Of a stretch of 64,000 bases of DNA, positions 49,739 through 58,613 are shown one piece after another. The stretch lies in NCBI RefSeq assembly GCF_003946915.1, contig NZ_RPOC01000001.1, positions 620,001 through 684,000 of the forward strand. The letters are read 5' to 3'. The notes beneath the pieces were generated by a model. The model worked only from the letters and a program-made list of their open reading frames with translations. It did no database searches and was not told where the DNA came from. Each line of letters begins with the position of its first letter. The stretch's first letter is position 1. This DNA is from Flavobacterium ustbae. GTDB taxonomy: Bacteria; Bacteroidota; Bacteroidia; Flavobacteriales; Flavobacteriaceae. Both the position numbers and the translations under genes were made by a program.

Positions 49739-51721
49739 ATGAAAAAATACAACTTACCAATTTTAACGATTTTCATCTCGCTTCTGGTTTTAGTTTCCTG
49801 TAAAGAAACCAAAAATGATGTAGTACAATCGACTAAAACTTCGGCCTTAAAAGCAGGTTACGAAATAGAACCGGTTAACATTCAGAATGTAAAATTGACA
49901 GATTCTTTTTGGTTGCCCATTATTAAAAGAGTGCAGGAAGTTACAATCGAATATGCGATTCAGAAATGTAATGAAGAAGGCCGTTTTGAGAACTTTTTAA
50001 TTGCTGGAAAACAAAAATCAGGAACCGTTCGCGGAGAAATGCCTTTTGATGATACCGATATTTATAAAATTATCGAAGGCGCATCGAATACTTTAATCTC
50101 AGCACCAAATCCGAAATTGGAGAGAGTTTTAGATTCGCTAGTTGCGATCGTAAAAATTGGTCAGGAAAAAGACGGTTATTTAACAACATGGAGAACTATA
50201 AATCCAGCAAAACCGCCTGCAACTTGGGTTCCTGTTATTGAAGGAAAACGTTGGGAATCTTTACAAATTAGCCACGAATGCTACAATGCAGGACATTTAA
50301 TCGAAGCGGCTATTGTACATTATGAAGCAACAGGAAAAAGAAATTTTTTGGACATCGCCATCAAAAATGCCGATTTATTAGTCAAAACGTTTGGCGAAAA
50401 ACCAGATCAGATTAGAGGCGTTCCAGGGCATCAAATTGTAGAAACAGGTTTATTGAAATTGTATCAGATTACGGGTAAAGAAGATTATCTGAAACTGGCA
50501 AAATATTATTTGGACAATCGAGGCAATCCAAACGATCATAAATTATATGGAGAATATGCACAAGATCATATTCCTGTAATTCAGCAAAATGAAGTGGTCG
50601 GCCACGCCGTAAGAGCGGTTTATATGTACGCAGGAATGACTGATATTGTGGCTTTAGCCAAAGATAAAAGCTATGAAAATGCTGTAAATAATTTATGGAA
50701 AAACATGGTCAATAAAAAAATGTACATCACTGGCGGAATCGGTTCAAGACATGACGGTGAAGCTTTTGGAGTAAATTACGAATTGCCAAACCTAACGGCT
50801 TACAATGAAACCTGCGCTGCAATCGGCGATGTATATTGGAATCACAGACTGCACAGTTTATACGGAAAATCGAAATATTTTGATGTCATCGAAAGAACCA
50901 TGTACAACGGATTAATTTCGGGAATTTCGCTTGACGGAAAACAATTTTTCTATCCAAATGCTTTAGAATCTGATGGCGTTTATAAATCTAACAGAGGTTC
51001 TTGCACGCGTCAGGCTTGGTTTGACTGTTCTTGCTGTCCGACGAATCTGATTCGTTTTATTCCGTCGATTCCGGGATTGATTTATTCGAAAACTAAGAAT
51101 GATTTATATGTGAATTTATATGCTTCAAACGATGCTTCTTTCACTTTAGGAAAAACCGATTTACAGATTTCGCAACAGACTTCTTATCCTTGGAATGGGA
51201 AAGTTGGCATTTCAGTTAATCCAAAAAAAGAAGCCAAATTCACCATTAAACTTAGAGTTCCAAGTTGGGCAAGAAATGAAGTTTTGCCAGGCGATTTGTA
51301 TACCTATAAAAAAGCTTCAACTCAAAAACCAACGATTTCTGTAAACGGAGAAGTTTTAGCAATCCAACCTGAAAATGGATATTTCAACGTAACCAAAAAT
51401 TGGAAAAAAGGAGACAAAATCGCGCTTAATTTCCCAATGGAAGTTCAAGAAGTTGAAACGAATTTGAAAGTAGCAACGAACAAAAATAAAGTGTCTTTAG
51501 AATACGGACCAATTGTGTATGCGGTTGAAGAAGTAGATAATAAAAGCAATTTCGATAAAATCGATATCAGCGCAAAAGATACTTTCCAAGTAAAAAAAGA
51601 AGCCAATTTATTGAATGGAGTTAATGTAATTGAAACCAATAAATTAAAAGCAATTCCGTATTACAGCTGGTCAAACCGAGGCGTAAATAAAATGAAAGTC
51701 TGGATTGATTTTAAAGACTGA
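49739..51721 (+). CDS. GH127/GH146 beta-L-arabinofuranosidase, lipoprotein
   Basis: This 660-residue lipoprotein (lipobox LVSC, Cys21) belongs to the former DUF1680 family. An (alpha/alpha)6 barrel carries ISHECYNAGHLIEAAIVHYE and GHAVRAVYMYAGMTDI. The Cys cluster DCSCCPTNLIRF matches the CxCC arrangement of family enzymes, in which one Cys is the nucleophile and the others bind zinc. MYITGGIGSRHDGEAFGVNYELPN supplies the Glu ligand. These enzymes release beta-L-arabinofuranose, so the locus may also handle beta-linked arabinose of complex pectin or plant glycoproteins. Confidence 0.9.
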   Translation: MKKYNLPILTIFISLLVLVSCKETKNDVVQSTKTSALKAGYEIEPVNIQNVKLTDSFWLPIIKRVQEVTIEYAIQKCNEEGRFENFLIAGKQKSGTVRGEMPFDDTDIYKIIEGASNTLISAPNPKLERVLDSLVAIVKIGQEKDGYLTTWRTINPAKPPATWVPVIEGKRWESLQISHECYNAGHLIEAAIVHYEATGKRNFLDIAIKNADLLVKTFGEKPDQIRGVPGHQIVETGLLKLYQITGKEDYLKLAKYYLDNRGNPNDHKLYGEYAQDHIPVIQQNEVVGHAVRAVYMYAGMTDIVALAKDKSYENAVNNLWKNMVNKKMYITGGIGSRHDGEAFGVNYELPNLTAYNETCAAIGDVYWNHRLHSLYGKSKYFDVIERTMYNGLISGISLDGKQFFYPNALESDGVYKSNRGSCTRQAWFDCSCCPTNLIRFIPSIPGLIYSKTKNDLYVNLYASNDASFTLGKTDLQISQQTSYPWNGKVGISVNPKKEAKFTIKLRVPSWARNEVLPGDLYTYKKASTQKPTISVNGEVLAIQPENGYFNVTKNWKKGDKIALNFPMEVQEVETNLKVATNKNKVSLEYGPIVYAVEEVDNKSNFDKIDISAKDTFQVKKEANLLNGVNVIETNKLKAIPYYSWSNRGVNKMKVWIDFKD

Positions 51722-51760
51722 TTCCTCACAAATAAATTTAATTCAACAAACCGATATAAC

Positions 51761-52876
51761 ATGCAAATAAACCTATTAAAAAATCTGGCACTTTTAGCCG
51801 TTGTTTTTGTAAGTGTCTCTTCCTGTACAGATAAAAAAGCAGAAAAAAAGCTTTCTAAAGAAGAAGTGACAACGACAAAAACAACCTTAACCAACAAACC
51901 TATTGTGTTGCAAAGAGCAGATCCTTTTATCTACAAGCATACAGATGGGTATTACTATTTTACAGGGTCGGTACCAACCTACGACGCTATAGAGTTAAGG
52001 CGCGCAAAGTCTATTGATGAACTTCAAAATGCGGAAACCTTTAGGGTATGGGAAAAACATAAAAGCGGACCAATGAGCCGTCATGTTTGGGCTCCTGAAA
52101 TTCATTATTTAGATGGAAAATGGTACGTGTATTTTGCAGCAAGCCAAGAAGACGATATTTGGAGATTAAGACCTTATGTTTTGCAGTGTACAGGTCAGGA
52201 TCCTTTGCACGACAAGTGGATTGAACTTGGGCAAATGCAGGCAGCCGACGCAGATCCAAAAAGCTTTACCGATTTTTCTCTAGACGGGACTGTATTTGAG
52301 CACAAAAATAAACGCTATTTCTGTTGGGCAGAAAAAACAGGCGGACAGTTTGCAGCTTCTAATTTGTATTTAGCCGAAATGGAATCACCCATAAAACTAA
52401 AGACGGTTCAATTCATGCTTACGACTCCAGATTATGATTGGGAGCGTGTAGGTTTTTGGGTAAATGAAGGTCCTGCGGTTATTAAACACAAAGGGAAAAT
52501 TTACATTACTTTTTCGGCAAGTGCTACTGGTTCTTGTTACAGTATGGGAATGATGGAAGCAGACGAAAATGCTGATTTATTAGATAGAAATTCTTGGAAA
52601 AAATCCAGATATCCAGTATTAAAAACCAACGAAGCAAAACATATTTATGGGCCAGGGCATAACTCTTTTACAGTAGATGAAAACGGAGAACCATTAGTAA
52701 TTTATCATGCAAGAGATTACGAAAAAGCTGTTGGCGATCCAAAAGTGGTACCTGCAACAGATAGAAGACCGCTGAAAGAAATTATTGCAGATCCGTTATA
52801 CGATCCTAATCGTCATGCGAGAATGATGAAATTAAAATTTGATAAAAACGGTAGGCCAATATTTGAATTTAATTAA
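51761..52876 (+). CDS. GH43 exo-alpha-L-arabinofuranosidase-like lipoprotein
   Basis: This 371-residue lipoprotein has lipobox VSSC (Cys22) and a short Lys-rich linker. GH43 residues: LQRADPFIYKHTDGYYYFTG (base Asp), FSLDGTVFEHKNKRYFCWA (second Asp) and WVNEGPAVIKHKGKIYITFS (acid Glu). The C-terminal part HNSFTVDENGEPLVIYHARDY is typical of exo-arabinofuranosidases of GH43 subfamily 26-like enzymes. It probably releases single arabinose units from the ends of arabino-oligosaccharides. It closes the enzyme block; the araB promoter region follows. Confidence 0.88.
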   Translation: MQINLLKNLALLAVVFVSVSSCTDKKAEKKLSKEEVTTTKTTLTNKPIVLQRADPFIYKHTDGYYYFTGSVPTYDAIELRRAKSIDELQNAETFRVWEKHKSGPMSRHVWAPEIHYLDGKWYVYFAASQEDDIWRLRPYVLQCTGQDPLHDKWIELGQMQAADADPKSFTDFSLDGTVFEHKNKRYFCWAEKTGGQFAASNLYLAEMESPIKLKTVQFMLTTPDYDWERVGFWVNEGPAVIKHKGKIYITFSASATGSCYSMGMMEADENADLLDRNSWKKSRYPVLKTNEAKHIYGPGHNSFTVDENGEPLVIYHARDYEKAVGDPKVVPATDRRPLKEIIADPLYDPNRHARMMKLKFDKNGRPIFEFN

Positions 52877-53044
52877 AATTCCAAATAAAATCAATACGAT
52901 TTCCAGCTTGTTTTCTCACTGTTTTGAAGATTAAGATGAAATAATCGCAAAAGAATAAATGTAATGTTGACATTTATCTTTGGTTTTAAGCTTAAAGCCT
53001 TGTTTTGATGCATTTTTTATAAAAATTAAATACCAAAACCATAT

Positions 53045-53065
53045 TAAGTGTTTTTTGTACACTTA
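53045..53065. promoter_or_regulatory. AraR-box-like inverted repeat upstream of araB
   Basis: Perfect arms TAAGTGT and ACACTTA with spacer TTTTTGT. It is the most symmetrical copy together with the one at 32,184. It covers the -33 TTG of the araB promoter candidate, so a bound repressor would exclude RNA polymerase. Confidence 0.75.
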
Positions 53066-53088
53066 TAAAATTATAATCTTTATATTTG
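53055..53088 (+). promoter_or_regulatory. araB promoter candidate (TTG / TATATTTG)
   Basis: TTG at 53055-53057 and TATATTTG at 53081-53088 are separated by 23 bases, within the Bacteroidota sigma-A range. The -7 element ends 28 bp before the araB start. The -33 part lies within the spacer of the AraR-like box. Confidence 0.65.
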
Positions 53089-53116
53089 TCAATTATTTAA
53101 CCAATTTAATTTAGAA

Positions 53117-54808
53117 ATGAAAAATTACGTAATAGGATTGGACTACGGAACAGATTCTGTTCGAGCGGTGCTTATTGACGCAGAAAATGGACAGGAGCTT
53201 GCATCGAATGTTTCTCATTATAAAAGATGGAAAAACAAACAATATTGTGACGCTTCTATAAATCAGTTTCGCCAGCATCCTTTGGATCATATTGAAGGAT
53301 TGGAAATTACAATTCAAACCGTTATTAAAGAAAGTAAAGTTGATCCTTCGTTAGTAAAAGGAATTTGTATTGATACAACAGGATCTTCTCCAGTTCCGGT
53401 TACGAAAGATGGAACGCCATTGGCATTGACAAAAGGTTTTGAAGAAAATCCGAATGCGATGATGGTTTTATGGAAGGATCATACTTCAATCAACGAAGCA
53501 AACGAAATCAACGAATTGGCCGTAAGCTGGGGCGGAGAAGACGTTACAAAATATGTAGGCGGAATTTATTCGTCTGAATGGTTTTGGGCAAAAATTCTTC
53601 ACATTGCCAGACAGGACGAAGCGGTTAGAAATGCAGCACACACTTGGATGGAGCATTGCGATTTAATGACGTATTTGTTAATTGAAGATAAAGATTTAAA
53701 AACCTTCAAAAGAAGCCGTTGCGCAGCGGGTCACAAAGCGATGTGGCACACCGACTGGAACGGATTACCGCCAGTTGAATTCTTAGAAAAATTACATCCG
53801 TATTTGGCACAACTTCGTGGCAATTTATACGATGAGACTTATACTTCAGATTTATCAGCTGGAAAATTAAGCAAAGAGTGGGCAGATCGTTTAGGACTTT
53901 CGACAGAAACAATTGTCGCTGTTGGAACTTTCGACGCACATTCTGGAGCAGTTGGAGCTAAAATCGAAGAGAATGCCTTAGTTCGTGTTATGGGAACTTC
54001 AACTTGTGATATTCTAGTTGGTTCTTATGATGAGGTGGGAACAAAAACCGTTCGCGGTATCTGCGGACAAGTTGATGGATCTGTAATTCCGGGCTTTATC
54101 GGTTTAGAAGCAGGGCAATCTGCTTTTGGTGATTTATTGGCTTGGTACAAAGAGTTATTAATGTGGCCGACAGAACATTTATTAGGTTCTTCTTCTGTTT
54201 TAAACGATGCTCAAAAAGAACAATTAAGAGAAGAATTTAGCGATAAATTGATTGTAGAATTGACAAAAGAAGCGGAGAAAATTCCAGTTTCAGAAAGTCT
54301 TCCAATTGCTTTAGACTGGATCAACGGACGCAGAACTCCAGATGCGAATCAGGAAGTAAAAAGCGCGATTTCAAACCTTTCTTTAGGAACAAAAGCGCCG
54401 CATGTTTTTAAAGCTTTAGTAAACGCAATCTGTTTTGGAGCGAAGAAAATTGTAGACCGTTTTGAAGAAGAAGGTGTAAAAATCGATAGCGTAATCGGAA
54501 TTGGCGGTGTAGCTCGTAAATCTCCTTTTATCATGCAGACTTTAGCGAATGTTTTAAATAAGCCAATTAAAATTGCAGCTTCAGACCAGACTCCGGCTTT
54601 GGGCGCGGCAATTTATGCAGCTGTTGCAGCTGGAATTTATCCAAACGTAATTGAAGCAAGTCAGAAAATCGGAAGTGATTTTGACGGAGAATATTTCCCT
54701 CAGACAGATAAAGTAGAAGCATATCACAAACTGCTTTTAGCTTACGAACAATTAAGCGCTTTCGCTGATCCAACAATTAAAATTTCTCAAAATGAGTTCT
54801 CTTTATAA
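53117..54808 (+). CDS. araB: L-ribulokinase AraB
   Basis: This 563-residue FGGY-family kinase starts YVIGLDYGTDSVRAVLIDAE, the ribulokinase N-terminal signature, with GICIDTTGSSPVPV, GTFDAHSGAVGAKI, MGTSTCDILVG and the C-terminal IGIGGVARKSPFIMQTLANVL. It phosphorylates L-ribulose to L-ribulose-5-phosphate. It overlaps the araD start by 17 bp, so araB and araD are translationally linked. It has its own promoter with an AraR-like box, separating the metabolic genes from the enzyme block. Confidence 0.96.
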   Translation: MKNYVIGLDYGTDSVRAVLIDAENGQELASNVSHYKRWKNKQYCDASINQFRQHPLDHIEGLEITIQTVIKESKVDPSLVKGICIDTTGSSPVPVTKDGTPLALTKGFEENPNAMMVLWKDHTSINEANEINELAVSWGGEDVTKYVGGIYSSEWFWAKILHIARQDEAVRNAAHTWMEHCDLMTYLLIEDKDLKTFKRSRCAAGHKAMWHTDWNGLPPVEFLEKLHPYLAQLRGNLYDETYTSDLSAGKLSKEWADRLGLSTETIVAVGTFDAHSGAVGAKIEENALVRVMGTSTCDILVGSYDEVGTKTVRGICGQVDGSVIPGFIGLEAGQSAFGDLLAWYKELLMWPTEHLLGSSSVLNDAQKEQLREEFSDKLIVELTKEAEKIPVSESLPIALDWINGRRTPDANQEVKSAISNLSLGTKAPHVFKALVNAICFGAKKIVDRFEEEGVKIDSVIGIGGVARKSPFIMQTLANVLNKPIKIAASDQTPALGAAIYAAVAAGIYPNVIEASQKIGSDFDGEYFPQTDKVEAYHKLLLAYEQLSAFADPTIKISQNEFSL

Positions 54809-55493
54809 AGATTTAAAACAAGAATGCTACGAGGCCAACATGCAGTTGAATGCATTGAATTTGGTGGTCTATACTTTCGGAAACGTAAGCGCCGTGGATA
54901 GAAAAAATGGTGTTTTTGCCATTAAACCAAGCGGTGTTCCTTACGAAGATTTAAAACCTGAAGATATCGTAATTGTCGATTTCGACAATAATGTTATTGA
55001 AGGAACGATGCGTCCGTCTTCAGACACAAAAACGCATGCTTATTTGTACAAACACTGGCCAAATATTGGCGGAGTGGCTCATACGCACGCGACCTATTCT
55101 GTGGCTTGGGCACAATCGCAACAAGATATTCCGATTTTCGGAACAACACATGCCGATCACTTAACAGCGGACATTCCGTGTGCGCCCCCGATGGCAGATC
55201 ATCTAATTGAAGGAAACTACGAACACAATACCGGAATTCAGATTTTGGATTGCTTTAAAGAAAAAAATCTTTCTTATGAAGAAGTAGAAATGATTTTAAT
55301 TGGAAATCACGGTCCGTTTGCATGGGGAAAAAATGCTGCAAAAGCGGTTTACAACAGTAAAGTTTTAGAAGTTGTAGCAGAAATGGCCTACTTGACTTTA
55401 CAAATAAATCCAAACGCACCAAGATTAAAAGATTCATTAATAAAAAAACATTACAACCGTAAACACGGAAAAGATTCGTATTACGGACAGTAA
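54792..55493 (+). CDS. araD: L-ribulose-5-phosphate 4-epimerase AraD
   Basis: This 233-residue class II aldolase-family enzyme contains TFGNVSAVDRKNGVFAIKPSG, the HTHATYSVAWAQ zinc-binding histidines, GTTHADHL and the MILIGNHGPFAWG stretch with the third zinc His. It interconverts L-ribulose-5-phosphate and D-xylulose-5-phosphate, feeding the pentose phosphate pathway. Start overlaps the end of araB by 17 bp. A 163-bp repeat-containing gap separates it from araA. Confidence 0.96.
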   Translation: MSSLYKDLKQECYEANMQLNALNLVVYTFGNVSAVDRKNGVFAIKPSGVPYEDLKPEDIVIVDFDNNVIEGTMRPSSDTKTHAYLYKHWPNIGGVAHTHATYSVAWAQSQQDIPIFGTTHADHLTADIPCAPPMADHLIEGNYEHNTGIQILDCFKEKNLSYEEVEMILIGNHGPFAWGKNAAKAVYNSKVLEVVAEMAYLTLQINPNAPRLKDSLIKKHYNRKHGKDSYYGQ

Positions 55494-55656
55494 GATTTTG
55501 TTTCAGGTTTTCTTTGTTTCAAGTTTCAAGTTGTTGGAGCGTGAAACTTGGAACGTGAAACTTTAAACAAATAAAACAAAAATAAACAATTCAAGTTTTT
55601 TCAGATTCCAACCAACTTGAAACCTGAAACTTGAAACAAAATAAACAAATAAAGAC
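55494..55656. repeat. Intergenic inverted repeat (gtttcaag family) between araD and araA
   Basis: TTGTTTCAAGTTTCAAGTTG (about 55,516) and its rough complement CAACTTGAAACCTGAAACTT (about 55,612) form long inverted arms with GTGAAACTT units between. It could shape araD-araA mRNA processing. No gene and no AraR-like box are seen here. Confidence 0.6.
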
Positions 55657-57165
55657 ATGATTGATATCTCTCAAAAAGAAGTTTGGTTTGTAGTAGGAAG
55701 CCAGGAATTATACGGTGAAGAAACACTTAGAAAAGTAGCAGAACATTCACAGATAATCGCAAAAGGATTAGACGCTTCATCTAGTATTCCAGTAAAAGTG
55801 GTTTATAAAGATGTAGTAAAATCGCCTTCGCAGATTTTAGACGTTTGTTTAGCAGCAAATTCAGCTAAAAACTGTATCGGAATTATCGCTTGGATGCACA
55901 CTTTCTCTCCAGCAAAAATGTGGATTGGCGGGTTAAACATCCTTAAAAAACCATTATGCCACTTGCATACACAATACAATGCTGAAATTCCGTGGGGAAG
56001 CATCGATATGGATTTCATGAACCTGAACCAATCTGCTCACGGAGATCGTGAATTTGGTTTTATCATGTCAAGATTGCGTAAAAAACGTAAAGTTGTGGTT
56101 GGACATTGGGAAGATCAAAGAGTTCAAAAACAATTAGGAATTTGGTCTAGAGTGGTTTTAGGTTGGGATGAATTACAAAATTTAAAAGTAGCTCGTATTG
56201 GTGACAATATGCGTGAAGTTGCCGTAACAGAAGGCGATAAAGTAGAAGCACAAATTCGTTTCGGAATGTCAGTTAACGGATACGATTCTTCAGACGTTAC
56301 TAAACATATCGAGAAAGTAACAGATAAACAATTAGCTGATTTATTAGCGGTTTATGAATCTTCATACAACTTAACCGATTCTTTAAAAGAAGGTGGAGCG
56401 CAAAGAAGTTCATTAGTAGAAGCAGCAAAAATCGAATTAGGATTAAGAGCTTTCCTTGAAGAAGGAGGTTTCGGAGCCTTTACAGATACATTTGAAAACC
56501 TTGGAGTTTGGAAACAATTGCCAGGAATTGCAACACAAAGATTAATGGCCGATGGTTATGGTTTTGGTGGAGAAGGAGACTGGAAAACCGCTGCCATGGT
56601 AAGAGCTTTAAAAGTAATGTGTATTGGTTTAGAAGGTGGAACTTCTTTTATGGAAGATTACACCTACCATTTCACACCACAAAAATCATATGTTTTAGGA
56701 TCGCACATGTTGGAAATCTGTCCATCAATTGCTGACGGAAAACCTTCTTGCGAAGTGCATCCATTAGGAATTGGAGGAAAAGAAGATCCGGCTCGTTTGG
56801 TATTTAATTCGCCTGCGGGAGACGCAATCAATGTTTCTTTGGTGGATATGGGAACTCGTTTCCGTTTGATTGTAAACGAAGTTACAGCGGTTAAACCAAT
56901 GGCAGAATTACCAAAATTACCAGTGGCACGTGTTCTTTGGGATTGTAAACCAAATTTAGAAGTGGCCGCAACAGCTTGGATTTTGGCTGGTGGAGCGCAC
57001 CATACGGTTTATAGCCAGTCGATCACAACAGAATTTATGGAAGATTTCGCCGATATCGCAGGAATTGAATTGTTAGTTATTGACGAAAGAACTACTGTAA
57101 GAGACTTTAAAGATAAAATAAATGCAAATGAAGCTTATTTTCATTTGTTTCAACATGGATTGTAG
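55657..57165 (+). CDS. araA: L-arabinose isomerase AraA
   Basis: This 502-residue enzyme matches bacterial L-arabinose isomerase throughout: [53 protein letters not shown] (in two parts), the metal ligands in [15 protein letters not shown] (Glu) and FMEDYTYHF (Glu, His), and [20 protein letters not shown] (His). It converts L-arabinose to L-ribulose with a divalent metal. Order araB-araD-araA here differs from the araBAD order of enteric bacteria. Confidence 0.97.
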   Translation: MIDISQKEVWFVVGSQELYGEETLRKVAEHSQIIAKGLDASSSIPVKVVYKDVVKSPSQILDVCLAANSAKNCIGIIAWMHTFSPAKMWIGGLNILKKPLCHLHTQYNAEIPWGSIDMDFMNLNQSAHGDREFGFIMSRLRKKRKVVVGHWEDQRVQKQLGIWSRVVLGWDELQNLKVARIGDNMREVAVTEGDKVEAQIRFGMSVNGYDSSDVTKHIEKVTDKQLADLLAVYESSYNLTDSLKEGGAQRSSLVEAAKIELGLRAFLEEGGFGAFTDTFENLGVWKQLPGIATQRLMADGYGFGGEGDWKTAAMVRALKVMCIGLEGGTSFMEDYTYHFTPQKSYVLGSHMLEICPSIADGKPSCEVHPLGIGGKEDPARLVFNSPAGDAINVSLVDMGTRFRLIVNEVTAVKPMAELPKLPVARVLWDCKPNLEVAATAWILAGGAHHTVYSQSITTEFMEDFADIAGIELLVIDERTTVRDFKDKINANEAYFHLFQHGL

Positions 57166-57257
57166 GTAGAGGTTCAAAGGTTCAAAGTGACAAAGGTTCA
57201 GAGTTTTTTGTTACTTTTAACGAATAACTTCTAACATTTAACTTTAAAAATTCAATT

Positions 57258-58445
57258 ATGAATGTATTAAAACGTAGTGTCTTTATTTTATCCCTATTGG
57301 GTTCGGCGATAATATTTGTTCAATGTAAAAGCGATAAAAAAGCCGATACAGAAAAAACAGAAACTGCTGATGCAAAAGCTTCGGTTACGATTGCAAAATC
57401 GGAATACGGAACAACGGCAAAAGGAGAAAAAGTCGAGAGTTATAAACTGAAAAACCAAAACGGGATGGAAGTAGATATCATCACTTTTGGGGGAAGAATT
57501 ACCGATTTGAAAGTGCCAAATAAAGAAGGTGTTTCAGAAAATGTTGTAATTGGTTTTAATTCTTTGGCGCAATACGAAAAAGAAAATCCGTTCTTCGGAG
57601 CTTTGATCGGAAGATACGGAAATAGAATCGCTAAAGGAAAATTTTCGCTTGACGGAAAAGAATATCAGTTAGCAATTAATAATGCTCCAAATGCCTTACA
57701 TGGTGGGCCACAAGGCTATTTTAACGTAGTTTGGAAAGCTGATGAGGTTAAATCTGGCGATTCTGCTGTTTTAAAACTTTCGTATTTAAGTAAAGATATG
57801 GAAGAAGGTTATCCTGGAAATTTACAAGTTTTTGTGACTTATACTTTGACAAACGATAATCAATTAGAAGTTTTGTATGAAGCGACAACAGATAAGAAAA
57901 CGGTTGTGAATTTGACACAACATTCTTATTTCAATTTATCAGGAGATTTTACAAAAACAATCTTAGATCACGAATTGACTCTAAATGCAGATAAATTGGT
58001 TCCAGTTGATGCGACTTTGATTCCAACAGGAAAATTAGAAGATGTTGCGAACACGCCTTTCGACTTCAGAACTCCAAAATTAATTGGAAAAGACATCAAT
58101 GCTAAAAACGAACAATTAGAGAGAGGAAAAGGTTATGATCACTGTTGGGTATTGAACAATCCTGAAAAAGGAAAAACAATTATTGCAAAAGTATACCACG
58201 CAGCAAGCGGAAGAGTTATGGAAATGACAACAGACGAACCTGGAATTCAGTTTTATTCTGGAAATTTCCTTGACGGAACTTTACCAACCCGCGACGGAAA
58301 AACATACGCACACAGAACGGGATTATGTCTGGAAACAGAACATTATCCAGATTCTCCAAATCAGAAAAACTTCCCAACAACGGTTTTAAACCTGGGAGAA
58401 AAGTATAAAACGAAAACGACTTTTAAATTTTCTGTAAAGAAATAA
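57258..58445 (+). CDS. Aldose 1-epimerase, lipoprotein form
   Basis: This 395-residue protein carries a lipoprotein signal (FVQC lipobox, Cys23) and a Lys/Thr-rich linker before a complete GalM domain: TFGGRITDLKVPN, GRYGNRIAKGKFS, NALHGGPQGYFN with catalytic His, QHSYFNLSGD and GLCLETEHYPDSPNQ with catalytic Glu. Unlike the cytoplasmic GalM at 34,721 it acts in the periplasm or at the outer membrane, giving the anomer that the symporter or isomerase prefers. It ends the arabinose operon before a strong terminator. Confidence 0.92.
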   Translation: MNVLKRSVFILSLLGSAIIFVQCKSDKKADTEKTETADAKASVTIAKSEYGTTAKGEKVESYKLKNQNGMEVDIITFGGRITDLKVPNKEGVSENVVIGFNSLAQYEKENPFFGALIGRYGNRIAKGKFSLDGKEYQLAINNAPNALHGGPQGYFNVVWKADEVKSGDSAVLKLSYLSKDMEEGYPGNLQVFVTYTLTNDNQLEVLYEATTDKKTVVNLTQHSYFNLSGDFTKTILDHELTLNADKLVPVDATLIPTGKLEDVANTPFDFRTPKLIGKDINAKNEQLERGKGYDHCWVLNNPEKGKTIIAKVYHAASGRVMEMTTDEPGIQFYSGNFLDGTLPTRDGKTYAHRTGLCLETEHYPDSPNQKNFPTTVLNLGEKYKTKTTFKFSVKK

Positions 58446-58477
58446 TTTTAAAATCTGTTAATTAGTTAGTATTTCTA

Positions 58478-58512
58478 AAAACCTCGAAAGTGATTTGCTT
58501 TCGAGGTTTTTT
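58478..58512 (+). terminator. Strong intrinsic terminator of the arabinose operon
   Basis: AAAACCTCGAAAG (58478-58490) pairs perfectly with CTTTCGAGGTTTT (58498-58510) around loop TGATTTG and continues into TTGTTT. It stands 33 bp after the epimerase stop. Confidence 0.9.
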
Positions 58513-58613
58513 GTTTAAAGATTATCTTACAACTAAATTTATTTACATTACTTCTTATATTTGAGCTTAATTATCAGATCTAAAATTTAAAAGCGAGGCC
58601 AAAAATTACTTAA

